A stretch of 64,000 nucleotides of DNA. Origin: Saccharofermentans sp. (lineage in GTDB: Bacteria > Bacillota > Clostridia > Saccharofermentanales > Saccharofermentanaceae). Of this stretch, positions 27,187 to 36,750 are shown piece after piece (the stretch's first letter is position 1; each line of letters starts with the position of its first letter). The notes below the pieces were generated by a model that saw only the letters and a program-made list of their open reading frames with translations, did not search any database and was not told the origin of the DNA. The position numbers and the translations under genes are program-made. The DNA is taken from positions 1-64,000 of the forward strand of contig JAKSRH010000003.1 of the NCBI GenBank assembly GCA_024403675.1. The letters are read 5' to 3'.

Positions 27187-28245
27187 TTATGCCTCCAGAT
27201 ATTCAATTAATTTTTCTGGCATATATCTTGGTCCTCTAACCGTAGTCACACCATAAAGTTTCATCTTATAAAGCGTACACTTCTTATTAGAATACCTCTC
27301 ATCTATCCTTACCTTCATAAGTTCTCTAACATTTGCTTTGCCACCACGAACGTTAGTACCGATATGTGTCTCAAGAACAGTGCACTTATAAAGAATTGCA
27401 GAGTAAGGAGCTGCTACGTACATATAGACGATATCCCCTTTTTCGATGCCCTTACCTTGCTTCCAGATAGTTTCAGTTACCCCCGTAAATGCACCAATTA
27501 TGTCATAGTACTTAGGGTTAGCAGGCACAATCCACTTCTTCACTTCACCTTTACGAGCACTACTAGTCCTACCCAGTGTAAATCCGTAACTTACACCAAT
27601 TAATTCCATAACGCGGTCATCTGATAAAGAATCATCAAGTCTTATAGAAATCCAAGATTTGTGATTCATATGATAAGCCTTATAAATACCGTACTCAGAA
27701 CGAAGCGCGTCACCATCTTCTGCGTTTATCTTAAGGTTAAGAACATCTACCTGCTTTTCTTCATCCTCTGGGTCTTGGGTTAGTTTGGCTAAAGAGATAC
27801 GCATGACAAGACCATACCATTTCTGGTTAGAAGGATTACGAAATACACCAGCAGAATCATTCCACGGAAAGTCCGGGGTGTGACCATATTCAGAAAAAAT
27901 TGACGCAGCAATTCTATTAGCCTGATTACCAACAAAAAGCTTATCACCAAAACAAGTATCTGCTAAATTCAAAAGGATTTTTTCATAATAATCACGCACA
28001 GTATTAACAAAAGCACCGTCGTAAGACTCGATGCGAAGTGGCATATATTCCTCTTCTGCCACTACATCATAAACCATACCCGAGATATTACCTCGACTAT
28101 CTACCACCACAGACGCACGAAAATCTCCATCAAGAAAATCCTCCTCATAAACATAGCGGTTTCCACTTTGTAAAAAACCACAGTCAAGCATTTTCTTGAA
28201 ATCAGGAACCTTCTTAGCGAATATATCTTTTTCAAATTCTTTCAT
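27187..28245 (-). CDS. MmcQ/YjbR-like protein with C-terminal PUA/EVE-like domain
   Basis: This 352-residue soluble protein appears to have two parts. Residues about 100-235 match the MmcQ/YjbR pattern (LVMRIS, VLNLKINAED, AYHMNHKSWISIRLDDS). Residues about 240-350 look like a PUA-superfamily EVE or ASCH fold (WIVPANPKYYDIIGAF, KGIEKGDIVYMYVAAP, YKCTVLET), which in other proteins reads modified bases in nucleic acid. The first 90 residues are unassigned. It is adjacent to pepT and probably cotranscribed. A nucleic-acid-related role is inferred from domains only. Confidence 0.75.
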   Translation of the reverse strand: MKEFEKDIFAKKVPDFKKMLDCGFLQSGNRYVYEEDFLDGDFRASVVVDSRGNISGMVYDVVAEEEYMPLRIESYDGAFVNTVRDYYEKILLNLADTCFGDKLFVGNQANRIAASIFSEYGHTPDFPWNDSAGVFRNPSNQKWYGLVMRISLAKLTQDPEDEEKQVDVLNLKINAEDGDALRSEYGIYKAYHMNHKSWISIRLDDSLSDDRVMELIGVSYGFTLGRTSSARKGEVKKWIVPANPKYYDIIGAFTGVTETIWKQGKGIEKGDIVYMYVAAPYSAILYKCTVLETHIGTNVRGGKANVRELMKVRIDERYSNKKCTLYKMKLYGVTTVRGPRYMPEKLIEYLEA

Positions 28246-28269
28246 AGAAAAATTATAACAAAAGTACAG

Positions 28270-28443
28270 TTACTTTTTCTTAGAATGACACTGCTCTTCA
28301 AATGTACATGTGCTACAACCACAACCGCAAGAACTCTTTCCTGCCTTCTTGTTTTTAACCATGCGAACAATAACTAGCGCCACAACCGCCACCAGTATGA
28401 GTATTACAATAATTGTAGATATATTTTCAGTTAACCAATTCAT
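28270..28443 (-). CDS. FeoB-associated Cys-rich membrane protein
   Basis: This 57-residue protein has one N-terminal membrane span (about 8-28), a basic stretch (VKNKKAGK) and a C-terminal cysteine cluster SSCGCGCSTC followed by EEQCH. This is the pattern of the small peptides that accompany FeoB ferrous-iron transporters in Firmicutes. No feo gene is in this window, so the gene is orphaned or serves a distant locus. It was found by reading the 262-bp gap between neighbouring genes. Confidence 0.82.
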   Translation of the reverse strand: MNWLTENISTIIVILILVAVVALVIVRMVKNKKAGKSSCGCGCSTCTFEEQCHSKKK

Positions 28444-28494
28444 AATTCACCTTACATCTCACAACAAAATCACATCTACCAATTATTATATAAA

Positions 28495-28520
28495 AAAACA
28501 CCTGCCGAAGCAGGTGTTTT
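28495..28520 (-). terminator. Terminator of the cytidylate-kinase-like gene
   Basis: A perfect 11-bp stem (AAAACACCTGC / GCAGGTGTTTT) with a 4-nt loop lies 9 bp past the stop codon at 28529, followed on the minus strand by a T-run. Confidence 0.92.
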
Positions 28521-28528
28521 ATTTCGAA

Positions 28529-29131
28529 TTATCCAAGTAATCCAAGTCTTCTCTTAACGTAAGTTTCCAACATATCAACTGTGCGATCAATACCGAGCTT
28601 GGAACTATTTACGCACAAATCATAAGTACGGGAATCACCCCACTTACCTTCACAACGACTGTTGTGATATGCCTTTCGTGACTTATCGTGACGACGCATC
28701 TTCTCATAAGCACTATCTCGTGGCAAAGAATAAACTTCCATTACACGATTAATTTTTTCTTCCTTATCACCAAGGATAAAAATAGAAATGTGATTCTCAC
28801 GGTCTCCAAGAACCATCTCACCACAACGACCAACTAATACAAAGGACTCTCCACTATCTGCCTTATCACGAATAAACTGACACTGCATATCAAAAAGAAT
28901 GTCCTCGATAGAATTAGAATAACCATTTACTGTTCTAGAGAAAAAACCCTTCTTTGGCTTCTCGTCGTACTTCTTAATCTCTTCATCATCAAGGTGAATC
29001 TGCTTACCGAGCTCATCCATAATCTTACGATCATAGAAATGAATTCCGAGACGCTCAGAAAGCTTCTCTCCAATAATATGTCCAGCACTACCGAACTCAC
29101 GTCCTACTGTAATAAACACCTGTTTTTCCAT
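28529..29131 (-). CDS. Cytidylate kinase-like family protein
   Basis: This 200-residue P-loop protein begins with a kinase nucleotide-binding segment GREFGSAGHIIGEKL and continues with FYDRKIMDEL, as in the cytidylate kinase-like (AAA/CMK) family frequent in Clostridia. The bacterial housekeeping Cmk usually reads GPSGAGKST at this point, so the P-loop here is of the divergent subgroup and the substrate may not be CMP. It lies 13 bp downstream of the ArsB/NhaD-type transporter and ends at a strong terminator. Confidence 0.8.
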   Translation of the reverse strand: MEKQVFITVGREFGSAGHIIGEKLSERLGIHFYDRKIMDELGKQIHLDDEEIKKYDEKPKKGFFSRTVNGYSNSIEDILFDMQCQFIRDKADSGESFVLVGRCGEMVLGDRENHISIFILGDKEEKINRVMEVYSLPRDSAYEKMRRHDKSRKAYHNSRCEGKWGDSRTYDLCVNSSKLGIDRTVDMLETYVKRRLGLLG

Positions 29132-29144
29132 ATAGCCACCTCTA

Positions 29145-30491
29145 TTAGCAATATCTTAAATAGATTATCACCATTGACATCAAAATTACAATAAATGTCG
29201 CAGGAGCTGCACTCTTACAGTACTTACCCCAAGAAATAGGATAACCATTCTTACCTGCAATAGCAGTACCAACAACGTTAGCAGAAGCACCGATTGGAGT
29301 AGCTGCACCACCGATATCTGTACCCATAGAAAGTGTCCAAGCAAGTGTTGCCTGAAGTGCAGGATTACCAGCAGAAAGTCCCTGGATAATTGGTACCATT
29401 GTAGCTGCAAATGGAATGTTATCAACAAATGCTGATGCAATTGCAGATACCCAGATAATAATAGCAACCATAACATAAATGTTACCACCAGATACCTTCT
29501 CGATAAATCCAGCAATTGCCTCAAGAATACCAGTCTGCTCAAGTCCTCCTACTACAACGAAAAGTCCAACAAAGAAAAGAAGAATCTTGTAGTCTACCTT
29601 AGACATGATTTCCTTTATATCTTTGATATTAAAGATACAAGTAAGAACAGCAACTGTAGTACCAATAAAAGCTACAGACAAGTGTGTTGAAGAGTGCGTA
29701 ATAAGCATTACAACAGCACAAGCGAAAATAAGTGAGCTGATAATAAAACCACTCTTACTCTTAATTGCTTCTGTTGGCTTTGGCATAGAATTAATATCAA
29801 CTGTCTTACTTACCTGAGAAAGCTCCTTGTGGTAAATAGCATAGAAATAGAAAACCATAACTACGAGGGCAATACCTGCGATAAGTCCAGTATTTGTCAA
29901 AAAGTCTACAAAAGCATAATGAAGCTTACTTCCGATAATAATATTAGGTGGATCACCACACATTGTCGCAGAACCACCAAGGTTAGCGCAGAAAATCTCT
30001 GAAAGAATCATTGGAACTGGATTAAAACCAAGAAGCTTAGCAAGCTCGATTGTTACAGCAGCCAAGAAAAGAATAACTGTAATACTATCAATAAACATAG
30101 AAAGCACTGCAGCCATTACCATAAACGCAAGAAAAAGTGGGATTGGCTTGTAATTAACAGCCTTAGCAAGAAGCATGCAAAGCCATCTGAAAAAACCTGC
30201 CTTTGCCATACCTTCTACCATTACCATCATTCCGCCAAGGAAGATAATTGTCGCCCAGTCAATACCTGCTGACTCAGGAGCTTCTCCAATCCAAAATCCA
30301 GGATTAATAATGCTCTTAAAATTCAAAGTCTCAACTACAGCATTCATGTCACGCATAGCGATACCGAATACCAATACCAATGTCAAAAGGCCGCATCCAA
30401 GAGTTACGTATTGTTTCTCGATTTTCTCCATTACAACAAGAACAAACATAACTACAAAGATAACAACGGCAATAATCTGTGCTACTAACAT
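29145..30491 (-). CDS. ArsB/NhaD family ion transporter
   Basis: This 448-residue membrane protein has 11-12 hydrophobic segments of the ion-transporter superfamily. Motifs include GGSATMCGDPPNIIIGSKL and, in the second half, LFFVGLFVVVGGLEQTG and DIGGAATPIGASANVVG. Relatives exchange sodium and protons or move arsenite or anions; the substrate is undetermined. The frame is open for 79 codons further upstream, but ATG at 30489-30491 starts directly with the first membrane span, and the upstream extension has no membrane or family character. The 206-bp divergent region to the GT87-like gene holds both promoters. Confidence 0.88.
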   Translation of the reverse strand: MLVAQIIAVVIFVVMFVLVVMEKIEKQYVTLGCGLLTLVLVFGIAMRDMNAVVETLNFKSIINPGFWIGEAPESAGIDWATIIFLGGMMVMVEGMAKAGFFRWLCMLLAKAVNYKPIPLFLAFMVMAAVLSMFIDSITVILFLAAVTIELAKLLGFNPVPMILSEIFCANLGGSATMCGDPPNIIIGSKLHYAFVDFLTNTGLIAGIALVVMVFYFYAIYHKELSQVSKTVDINSMPKPTEAIKSKSGFIISSLIFACAVVMLITHSSTHLSVAFIGTTVAVLTCIFNIKDIKEIMSKVDYKILLFFVGLFVVVGGLEQTGILEAIAGFIEKVSGGNIYVMVAIIIWVSAIASAFVDNIPFAATMVPIIQGLSAGNPALQATLAWTLSMGTDIGGAATPIGASANVVGTAIAGKNGYPISWGKYCKSAAPATFIVILMSMVIIYLRYC

Positions 30492-30697
30492 ATACAAAAC
30501 ACCGCCATCTCTTAATTTGCGGTTTGAATGATAACACTTTAGAAAGTTTTTTAAAGAAGTTTTGTAAAAACGATTAATAAAAGTCAATTTAATGAACGAT
30601 AATTTCACAAACCCCATAAAATAATAAGCTATCCTATCAGGTTTAAATGTATTATACTCATCCTTGAAACTAACAAATGTCGGTTTAATTGGGGGAA

Positions 30698-31951
30698 ATG
30701 AATAATTTAGCATTAAAAAATAATTCAAAGAGTTCTTTTGAATATATATTCTTTGCGTCTGTTTTTATTACATTCGCTTACTGGACACTAAGTTTTCTCA
30801 TTTGGAGAAATAGTAGTATTGATTATCCATGGCGTATTTTCTTTCGTTCAACTCGTGATTTATTTGCTGATACTACAAATGTTGTAGGTTATTCAGGAGA
30901 ACGAAATGTATATAACGATATGCATTACACTGACCTAGCAGAAAAAGCATATCCGCCACTCACTTACATGATACTATGGTTCTTTTCCAAAACCATAAAT
31001 ATGGATGTTTACTATAAAGAAGAGTATTTTGTAAATCTCTATCAAAATCCAAAATTCCTTGTGGTTTTCTTGGTCTATGCACTCATATCAATACTTATTC
31101 TTTATGAAGCAATTCGTTCTTTTAAGAACGGTTCAAACATAACAAAGTCACTTATGGGATTTTCTATTATATTTAGCTCCCCTATGCTTTACGCACTAGA
31201 AAGAGCAAATGTAATTATTTTGTGTCTAATATGCGTATTATATTATGTGTTTAATTACAATAGCGAAAACAAAATCAAAAAAGAAATCGCCCTAATTTGT
31301 TTTGCATTAGCTTTTGCATTAAAAATCACACCTGCCGTTCTTGGTATTTTATTAATATACGATAAGAAAATAAAAGAGGCTGTCAGAGCAATTTTATATT
31401 CAGTAATTGCATTTTTCGCACCTTTTTTCTTCTTCTACGGCAAGTTCACTGACAATGTAAGTCAGATGTTAAAAAACATCTTAAAAAATCTCGATAAATA
31501 CTCTGAACCAAACGGCTGTTCATTTATTTCCTTAGTATCAGAGTTCGCAAAAATCTCTCCAAAACAAGCTAGTATCATAGGTATATTTGCATATATCATT
31601 GGAACAACTATCCTTGTCGGGGCTTTTTTCCAAAAAAACAAGTGGAAACAAATAATGTCCGTGTTAATTGTTTTAATTGTTGTACCGTCTCATGCGGAAT
31701 TTTACTGCATACTATTTATCATTCCTGGAGTTATTCTATTTCTCAATGAAGAACACCATGATCAAATTGAGTGCATAATATTGATTGGTATTTGTTTGGT
31801 TTTTGATATTATTTTCTTCAATAAAAATTACCAACATATTCCATTATTTGGTCTGTCGGTAATTCTTGTATATTTTTTCATTGTTAATATTAGACTAATA
31901 GCAAAAACAATTATATCAGCCTCTAATTCTAATAAATGTAAGGCGAAATAA
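30698..31951 (+). CDS. GT87-like polytopic mannosyltransferase-type membrane protein
   Basis: This 417-residue membrane protein has about nine spans and the layout of GT-C enzymes of family GT87 (DUF2029): a first extracellular loop with acidic residues (ADTTNVVGYSGERNVYND, around 55-72), AYPPLTYMILW, and the FALAFALKITPAVLGILL stretch. Such enzymes use polyprenyl-phosphate-linked sugars outside the membrane. The ATG at 30698 sits 3 nt after a GGGGG site; an upstream TTG is less likely. Its end overlaps the convergent GT2 gene by 36 bp. A GT2 of the kind that makes lipid-phosphate sugars lies directly opposite, suggesting related pathways. Confidence 0.82.
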   Translation: MNNLALKNNSKSSFEYIFFASVFITFAYWTLSFLIWRNSSIDYPWRIFFRSTRDLFADTTNVVGYSGERNVYNDMHYTDLAEKAYPPLTYMILWFFSKTINMDVYYKEEYFVNLYQNPKFLVVFLVYALISILILYEAIRSFKNGSNITKSLMGFSIIFSSPMLYALERANVIILCLICVLYYVFNYNSENKIKKEIALICFALAFALKITPAVLGILLIYDKKIKEAVRAILYSVIAFFAPFFFFYGKFTDNVSQMLKNILKNLDKYSEPNGCSFISLVSEFAKISPKQASIIGIFAYIIGTTILVGAFFQKNKWKQIMSVLIVLIVVPSHAEFYCILFIIPGVILFLNEEHHDQIECIILIGICLVFDIIFFNKNYQHIPLFGLSVILVYFFIVNIRLIAKTIISASNSNKCKAK

Positions 31952-32620
31952 AGTTTTTATGTAGCTAATAATGAATGGAAGAAGTCGTCTCTTACTTTCT
32001 CCAAACATTCGCTTTGTAAAATGAATTGGAACTTCTTCATAGCGGAAATTTTTCTTTCCCAATTTATTCTTCATCAAAAGAATAATTTCTTCTAATACAT
32101 CATAATTAACAGAAGTTAATGAAAGGTCCTTTATAACATCTGCCCTGTAAATTCTAAAATTTGTAGATACATCCTTAATTTTCACACCCAAAACAATTCT
32201 AAAAATAAAATTAAGAATGTGAGACATTATCTGAGAACTTTTGGCATCTACCGTTGTTCCACCCTTTGTGTATCTACTACCTATAACCAAATCATTTCCA
32301 TCCATGTATTTTTCATACATAGCTGGAATATAATCTGGATTATGTGAACCATCACTATCCAAATACAACAAAGCATCTCCTGAAGCAGTAGCAATACCCT
32401 TACGATATGCACCACCAAATCCAGGTTCTGTCTGATTTACATAAATAGCGTTAAATTCCTTACATACACTAGGAGTATCATCTAACGTTGTGGGTGTATC
32501 AACAACAATTACTTCATAATCACTTCCGTGTATTTTTTCTACAATAGACTTTACCTTAGGAATAATAATTCTAAGGTTCTCTTCTTCCTTATATGCAAGT
32601 AATACTACGCTTAATTTCAT
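31916..32620 (-). CDS. GT2 glycosyltransferase, dolichol-phosphate mannose synthase-like
   Basis: This 234-residue GT-A enzyme resembles DPM1/polyprenol-phosphate sugar synthases: LSVVLLAYKEEENL at the start, GFGGAYRKGI, the metal-binding YLDSDGSHNPDYIPA, and VIGSRYTKGG. It lacks the C-terminal membrane spans of the longer forms. It starts 4 bp after pta and ends overlapping the convergent GT87-like gene. It may supply the lipid-linked sugar for the neighbouring GT-C-type membrane proteins. Confidence 0.88.
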   Translation of the reverse strand: MKLSVVLLAYKEEENLRIIIPKVKSIVEKIHGSDYEVIVVDTPTTLDDTPSVCKEFNAIYVNQTEPGFGGAYRKGIATASGDALLYLDSDGSHNPDYIPAMYEKYMDGNDLVIGSRYTKGGTTVDAKSSQIMSHILNFIFRIVLGVKIKDVSTNFRIYRADVIKDLSLTSVNYDVLEEIILLMKNKLGKKNFRYEEVPIHFTKRMFGESKRRLLPFIISYIKTLFRLTFIRIRG

Positions 32621-32624
32621 TATG

Positions 32625-33623
32625 TTAACCCTGTGCCTGTACTGAAGTCATTGCCACAGTATTAACAATATCATCTACAGAACAACCACGTGAAAGATCA
32701 TTACATGGTGCATTAAGTCCCTGAAGAACTGCGAAACATTCAGCACCACCGATTCTCTCAGTTATTTTATAACCGATGTTACCTGCCTGAAGGTCTGGGA
32801 ATACAAGAATATTTGCACGACCAGCAACAGGGGAACCCTTTGCTTTAGACGCACCAATCTTTGGTACAAGTGCAGCATCAAACTGCATTTCACCATCAAG
32901 AAGAAGATCAGGCGCAATCTCATGTGCCTTCTCTACTGCTTGCTGTACCTTGCTTACGAGGTCATGCTTAGCAGAACCCTTAGTGGAGAAAGAAAGCATT
33001 GCTACGCGTGGCTCCTCAAATCCACACAAAGCCTTTGCAGTCTGTGCAGAAGCAACAGCAATATAAGCAAGTTCTTCAGCTGTAGGACACGGATTAACTA
33101 CACAGTCAGCATAAACAAGAAGTCCATCCTCACCAAGCTCCTTGTTAGGACAATCCATAAGGAAGGATGAAGATACAAGCTTCATCTCTGGCTTTGTCTT
33201 AATAATCTGAAGTGCTGGACGCAGCATATCACCTGTTGTGTGAACTGCACCGGAAACAAGTCCATCTGCATCACCAAGCTTTATCATCATAATTCCGTAG
33301 TACATTATATCATGAGCAAGTTTATCAGCATCCTCCTCTGTAAGTCCCTTTGCCTTACGAAGCTCATAAAGAGCCTTAGCATAGCCTGCAGTTCTTGGAG
33401 AATTATCAGGATCCTCGATAGTAATTCCTGAGATATCTACACCGATTTCTGCTGCAACAGCATTAATCTTATCTGGGTTACCAATAAGAATTGGATTAGC
33501 AATTCCTTCCTTCTTGATAATAGACGCTGCCTCTACTGTACGAACCTCGTCACCCTCTGGGAGAACGATATTTTTTACATCAGAACAAGCCTTGCTTCTA
33601 ATCTTTTCAATTAACTTACTCAT
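32625..33623 (-). CDS. pta: Phosphate acetyltransferase
   Basis: This 332-residue enzyme interconverts acetyl-CoA and acetyl-phosphate. It carries the PTA/PTB core with PEGDEVRTVEAA, GLVSGAVHTTGD, MLSFSTKGSAKHDLV and DLQAGNIGYKI. The STKGSAKH segment and the length fit Pta rather than phosphotransbutyrylase, which usually runs near 300 residues. The ribosome binding site is strong (GGAGGGG). It lies 17 bp after a butyrate kinase gene, not the usual acetate kinase, so the pair is unusual. Substrate choice between acetyl and butyryl cannot be fixed from sequence alone. Confidence 0.9.
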   Translation of the reverse strand: MSKLIEKIRSKACSDVKNIVLPEGDEVRTVEAASIIKKEGIANPILIGNPDKINAVAAEIGVDISGITIEDPDNSPRTAGYAKALYELRKAKGLTEEDADKLAHDIMYYGIMMIKLGDADGLVSGAVHTTGDMLRPALQIIKTKPEMKLVSSSFLMDCPNKELGEDGLLVYADCVVNPCPTAEELAYIAVASAQTAKALCGFEEPRVAMLSFSTKGSAKHDLVSKVQQAVEKAHEIAPDLLLDGEMQFDAALVPKIGASKAKGSPVAGRANILVFPDLQAGNIGYKITERIGGAECFAVLQGLNAPCNDLSRGCSVDDIVNTVAMTSVQAQG

Positions 33624-33640
33624 ATATTTTCCCCTCCAAA

Positions 33641-34756
33641 TTAAAACTCAATACCTTCGAAGCCTTCCCATACATTCTTACCGGAGTAAGTATGTGGAAC
33701 CACCTCACCACGAAGAACAGCAAGTGCTGGATATGCAAGAGCTTCCTGCTCCATCTCACCTGGATATACAGAAACTGGCGCGATAAATCCACATCTCTTC
33801 TGAACACCCTCGATAACATCATTAAATCTCATAAAACCACCAGTAAGAAGGATGCCATCAACGTTACCACAAAGAACAGCACTCATCTCACCAATCATTT
33901 TACAAACCTGATATATCATTGTATTCCACACAAGAGATGCCTTCTTGTCACCCTCATCAACAAGTGCATGAATTGTGTCAGCATTAGCTGTACCAAAGAG
34001 GTCAACAAATCCACCTGCACGTGAGCACTTAAGACGAAGTTCATCGAGAGAATGATTCTCAAGATAATCAAGAACTAACAAAACAGGAACGGAACCGATA
34101 CGTGTAGGAGTAAATGCACCCTCACCATCAGCACCCATGTTACCGTCAACCATCTTACCGTGATCATGAGCACTTACTGTAATACCACCATCAATATGAG
34201 CTACGATAAAATTGCAATCCTCATACTTCTTACCCATTGTCTTTGCATGATAATCAGCAACTGCCTTCTGGTTAAGAACATGAGAGTGAGATACACGGTA
34301 TACACCCTTAATACCAGTAAGACGAGCATAGTCACAATACTCATCAACATTTGTAGGATTAAGAGTAAATGCTGGCTTATTAAACTCCTGTGCAAAAGTC
34401 CATGCAAGCATTACACCAAGCTTAGCAGGATGCTCGGAACCACCAACTGCAGCCACTGTATCATCAAACATCTTCTGATCAATTTTTGTAATGCCACCTG
34501 GCTGTGTGCATGCACTACCTCCACGACCTACAAAGGCATCAATAGAAGATGGCTCTACACTTTCCTCTTTAAGCATATCCATAATAACCTGATATCTAAA
34601 TGGAAGCTGATCATTAACATGCGCGAACTTCAAAAGTACATCTGAATCATGAAAAAGACTCTTCTCAAATACAGATGTCTCACCTTCAAACAAACTTACC
34701 TTTGTAGATGTAGAACCTGGATTAATAACCAATAACTTGTAGTTAACATTACTCAT
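33641..34756 (-). CDS. buk: Butyrate kinase
   Basis: This 371-residue ASKHA-family kinase forms ATP from butyryl-phosphate. It begins LLVINPGSTSTKVSLFEG, with GRGG and GGITKID, an IAHIDGG-type adenosine segment (VAHIDGGITVSAH) and LLTGGFMRF near the end. These fit the butyrate kinase branch rather than acetate kinase, which has different spacing and about 400 residues. It lies between a YfhO-like membrane protein (24 bp upstream) and pta (17 bp downstream). Relatives can also act on acetyl- or branched-chain acyl-phosphates. Confidence 0.9.
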   Translation of the reverse strand: MSNVNYKLLVINPGSTSTKVSLFEGETSVFEKSLFHDSDVLLKFAHVNDQLPFRYQVIMDMLKEESVEPSSIDAFVGRGGSACTQPGGITKIDQKMFDDTVAAVGGSEHPAKLGVMLAWTFAQEFNKPAFTLNPTNVDEYCDYARLTGIKGVYRVSHSHVLNQKAVADYHAKTMGKKYEDCNFIVAHIDGGITVSAHDHGKMVDGNMGADGEGAFTPTRIGSVPVLLVLDYLENHSLDELRLKCSRAGGFVDLFGTANADTIHALVDEGDKKASLVWNTMIYQVCKMIGEMSAVLCGNVDGILLTGGFMRFNDVIEGVQKRCGFIAPVSVYPGEMEQEALAYPALAVLRGEVVPHTYSGKNVWEGFEGIEF

Positions 34757-34780
34757 AACAAATACACCTCTTTAAACAAA

Positions 34781-36568
34781 TTAGTCTTCCAAAGACCAAT
34801 AATAATAACGATAATTATAAAAGTCTGGATCACCAAATCTCTCTGCGAGAACATAAATATCATCTGGTGCAATAGCTTCCATTGCTTCTCGAGCAATCAT
34901 AATACCATCAAAACCATTGTCAATAGCATAATCAATTTTCTCATCCATAGTGAGGTTCTCGAGTTCAGAAAGTTTATCAGCATATTCTCTTCCACGCGGG
35001 AAACCATATGACATTGCGAGATATTCTGAATGAGCACAAAGCATCATTGGCTCATATCCCCACAACTTTCCACCTGTATCTCTTGCGTTCTCAGGGAAAT
35101 CCATAAATGGGAAGAACATAACATCTACCATTTCATCATCCGAATCAAGAGTATGTGCATAGTCAACAAGGTCAAGCATCATATCTCTATCTTCTGTATA
35201 AGCTACCTTAATAGATGGCTCTGGATTACCCATAACAAAAGTCTGCTCGTATACACCACCAACCATCATAACAGCAAGAAGAACTACAGATACAGCTTGT
35301 AGCGCTATAGTTAATGCCTTCTTACCCTTAAGTTTCTTTTTTATGATGTCGTATATCATGGTCAAAAACCACGCTACAGATATAGCACACAAGAATGCGA
35401 TGTATACACACATTCTGTTATAACATCTAACAAATGGGAAAATCATTGCGAAAAATGTGCCAAGGCCACCCTTTGTAACAATAAGTAAAGATGCAACCAT
35501 CAATAATGAAACTGGTCTCATAATATGCTTCTTATCAGTATTAGCGATTCTGAAAATATAAATAAGAGCGATTATAAGTCCAATTGTAAATAACAATCCA
35601 AGAGATGCTGCCATAGCCTCTGTAATACCAAAGGATTCATTATAGCTTTCTCTAATTTTTCTTATTCTAGCAAATCTATAAGCAACGTTAGGAAGCACAA
35701 GCTCTGTAAGCTTAACGCCAAAGACCTCACCACCCCAAAGATAGCCAGTTCTCATCTTAAACATGTATCCAACGCCATTTTTCATCCAATAAATTACAGG
35801 TGGCAATACACCAAGAAAGAATCCAAATGCGGTAGCACCAATTGCCTTACAAGATGGAAGTATACTCTTAATCTTAAGGTCTTCCATACCTCTAAGGACT
35901 AATACTAACAAGAAATAAATACAACTAAATACTGCATAGTATATACCTGTTGTACCGATAATAACTAACAAGAGAAGATTAATGATTGTCTGCTTGCGTT
36001 CTTCCTTTTTAAAGGAACAAACAAACTCCCCTCTATATAATTCAATTGCCATACATATAGCTAATGGCGCAGCAAAGTAATAAGCCAAATACGTGTGGTT
36101 ATGATACCTAACATAGAAATAACACATCTGGGCGTAAACCACAGAAACAGATATAGCTAAAGGTGTCGAAAACTTAAGTCTCCTCAAAGCGTACAAAGAA
36201 GCAAATCCGTCAAACCATGCACCACCAATCAAGAAAACATTAAATGCAACCACATAGTTAGGAGACAATACAGCAATAACAAACTGAATTATGTAAAGAC
36301 CGATATCAAATACATAGAAATCATATGTGCTTGAGCCATATGGAGAGCCCAACTGATTAAAATCAAATAGGGCATGATCAGTCTTCATCTCAAATGTTCT
36401 ATAAAAAGTAACTGCTGAATCTCCGCCATCATAAATGAATGGAACACTTAAACTTCTCTCATTTAGGGAGAGGAGTCTTGTTACAGAAAGTAAAATTAAA
36501 AGGCCACAAATAATATAAGGTAAAAGGCGTTTTAAAATATCAATTGCCTTGTTTGATTGTTTAAGCAT
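34781..36568 (-). CDS. YfhO-like polytopic membrane protein (probable GT-C glycosyltransferase)
   Basis: This 595-residue protein has about eleven membrane spans in the first 440 residues and a soluble C-terminal part of about 150 residues. The first loop has acidic residues in FIYDGGDSAVTFYRTF (about 44-59) and LFDFNQLGSPYGSSTYDFY, resembling the YfhO/GT-C group thought to glycosylate lipoteichoic acid or similar polymers on the outer face. I cannot assign a donor. It heads a cluster with buk, pta and a GT2 whose spacing (24, 17 and 4 bp) suggests one transcript. Confidence 0.75.
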   Translation of the reverse strand: MLKQSNKAIDILKRLLPYIICGLLILLSVTRLLSLNERSLSVPFIYDGGDSAVTFYRTFEMKTDHALFDFNQLGSPYGSSTYDFYVFDIGLYIIQFVIAVLSPNYVVAFNVFLIGGAWFDGFASLYALRRLKFSTPLAISVSVVYAQMCYFYVRYHNHTYLAYYFAAPLAICMAIELYRGEFVCSFKKEERKQTIINLLLLVIIGTTGIYYAVFSCIYFLLVLVLRGMEDLKIKSILPSCKAIGATAFGFFLGVLPPVIYWMKNGVGYMFKMRTGYLWGGEVFGVKLTELVLPNVAYRFARIRKIRESYNESFGITEAMAASLGLLFTIGLIIALIYIFRIANTDKKHIMRPVSLLMVASLLIVTKGGLGTFFAMIFPFVRCYNRMCVYIAFLCAISVAWFLTMIYDIIKKKLKGKKALTIALQAVSVVLLAVMMVGGVYEQTFVMGNPEPSIKVAYTEDRDMMLDLVDYAHTLDSDDEMVDVMFFPFMDFPENARDTGGKLWGYEPMMLCAHSEYLAMSYGFPRGREYADKLSELENLTMDEKIDYAIDNGFDGIMIAREAMEAIAPDDIYVLAERFGDPDFYNYRYYYWSLED

Positions 36569-36750
36569 ATTAGCTCTCCCAAATAAATATATAAATTAAA
36601 GCTAATGGTAATTATATACGTTAATATACGATATTTCAAAAAAGTTATCTTATTTCTCCGCGAATGGAAAAAATCAAATATCTTAGAAGTATAATATACA
36701 CATCAACAAACAAAGTTCATGTCGAATACAATTCGAGAAAGGGGTAAAAA

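Noticed and set aside
29145..30728. 527-residue version of the ArsB/NhaD transporter
   Set aside because: The first 79 codons cover the divergent promoter region, carry no membrane or family features, and would nearly run into the start of the opposite gene; the ATG at 30491 fits the family.
34160..34645. 161-residue plus-strand open frame inside buk
   Set aside because: It is antisense to a well-conserved kinase, has an improbable composition (Cys, Asn, Ile, His rich) and no ribosome binding site.
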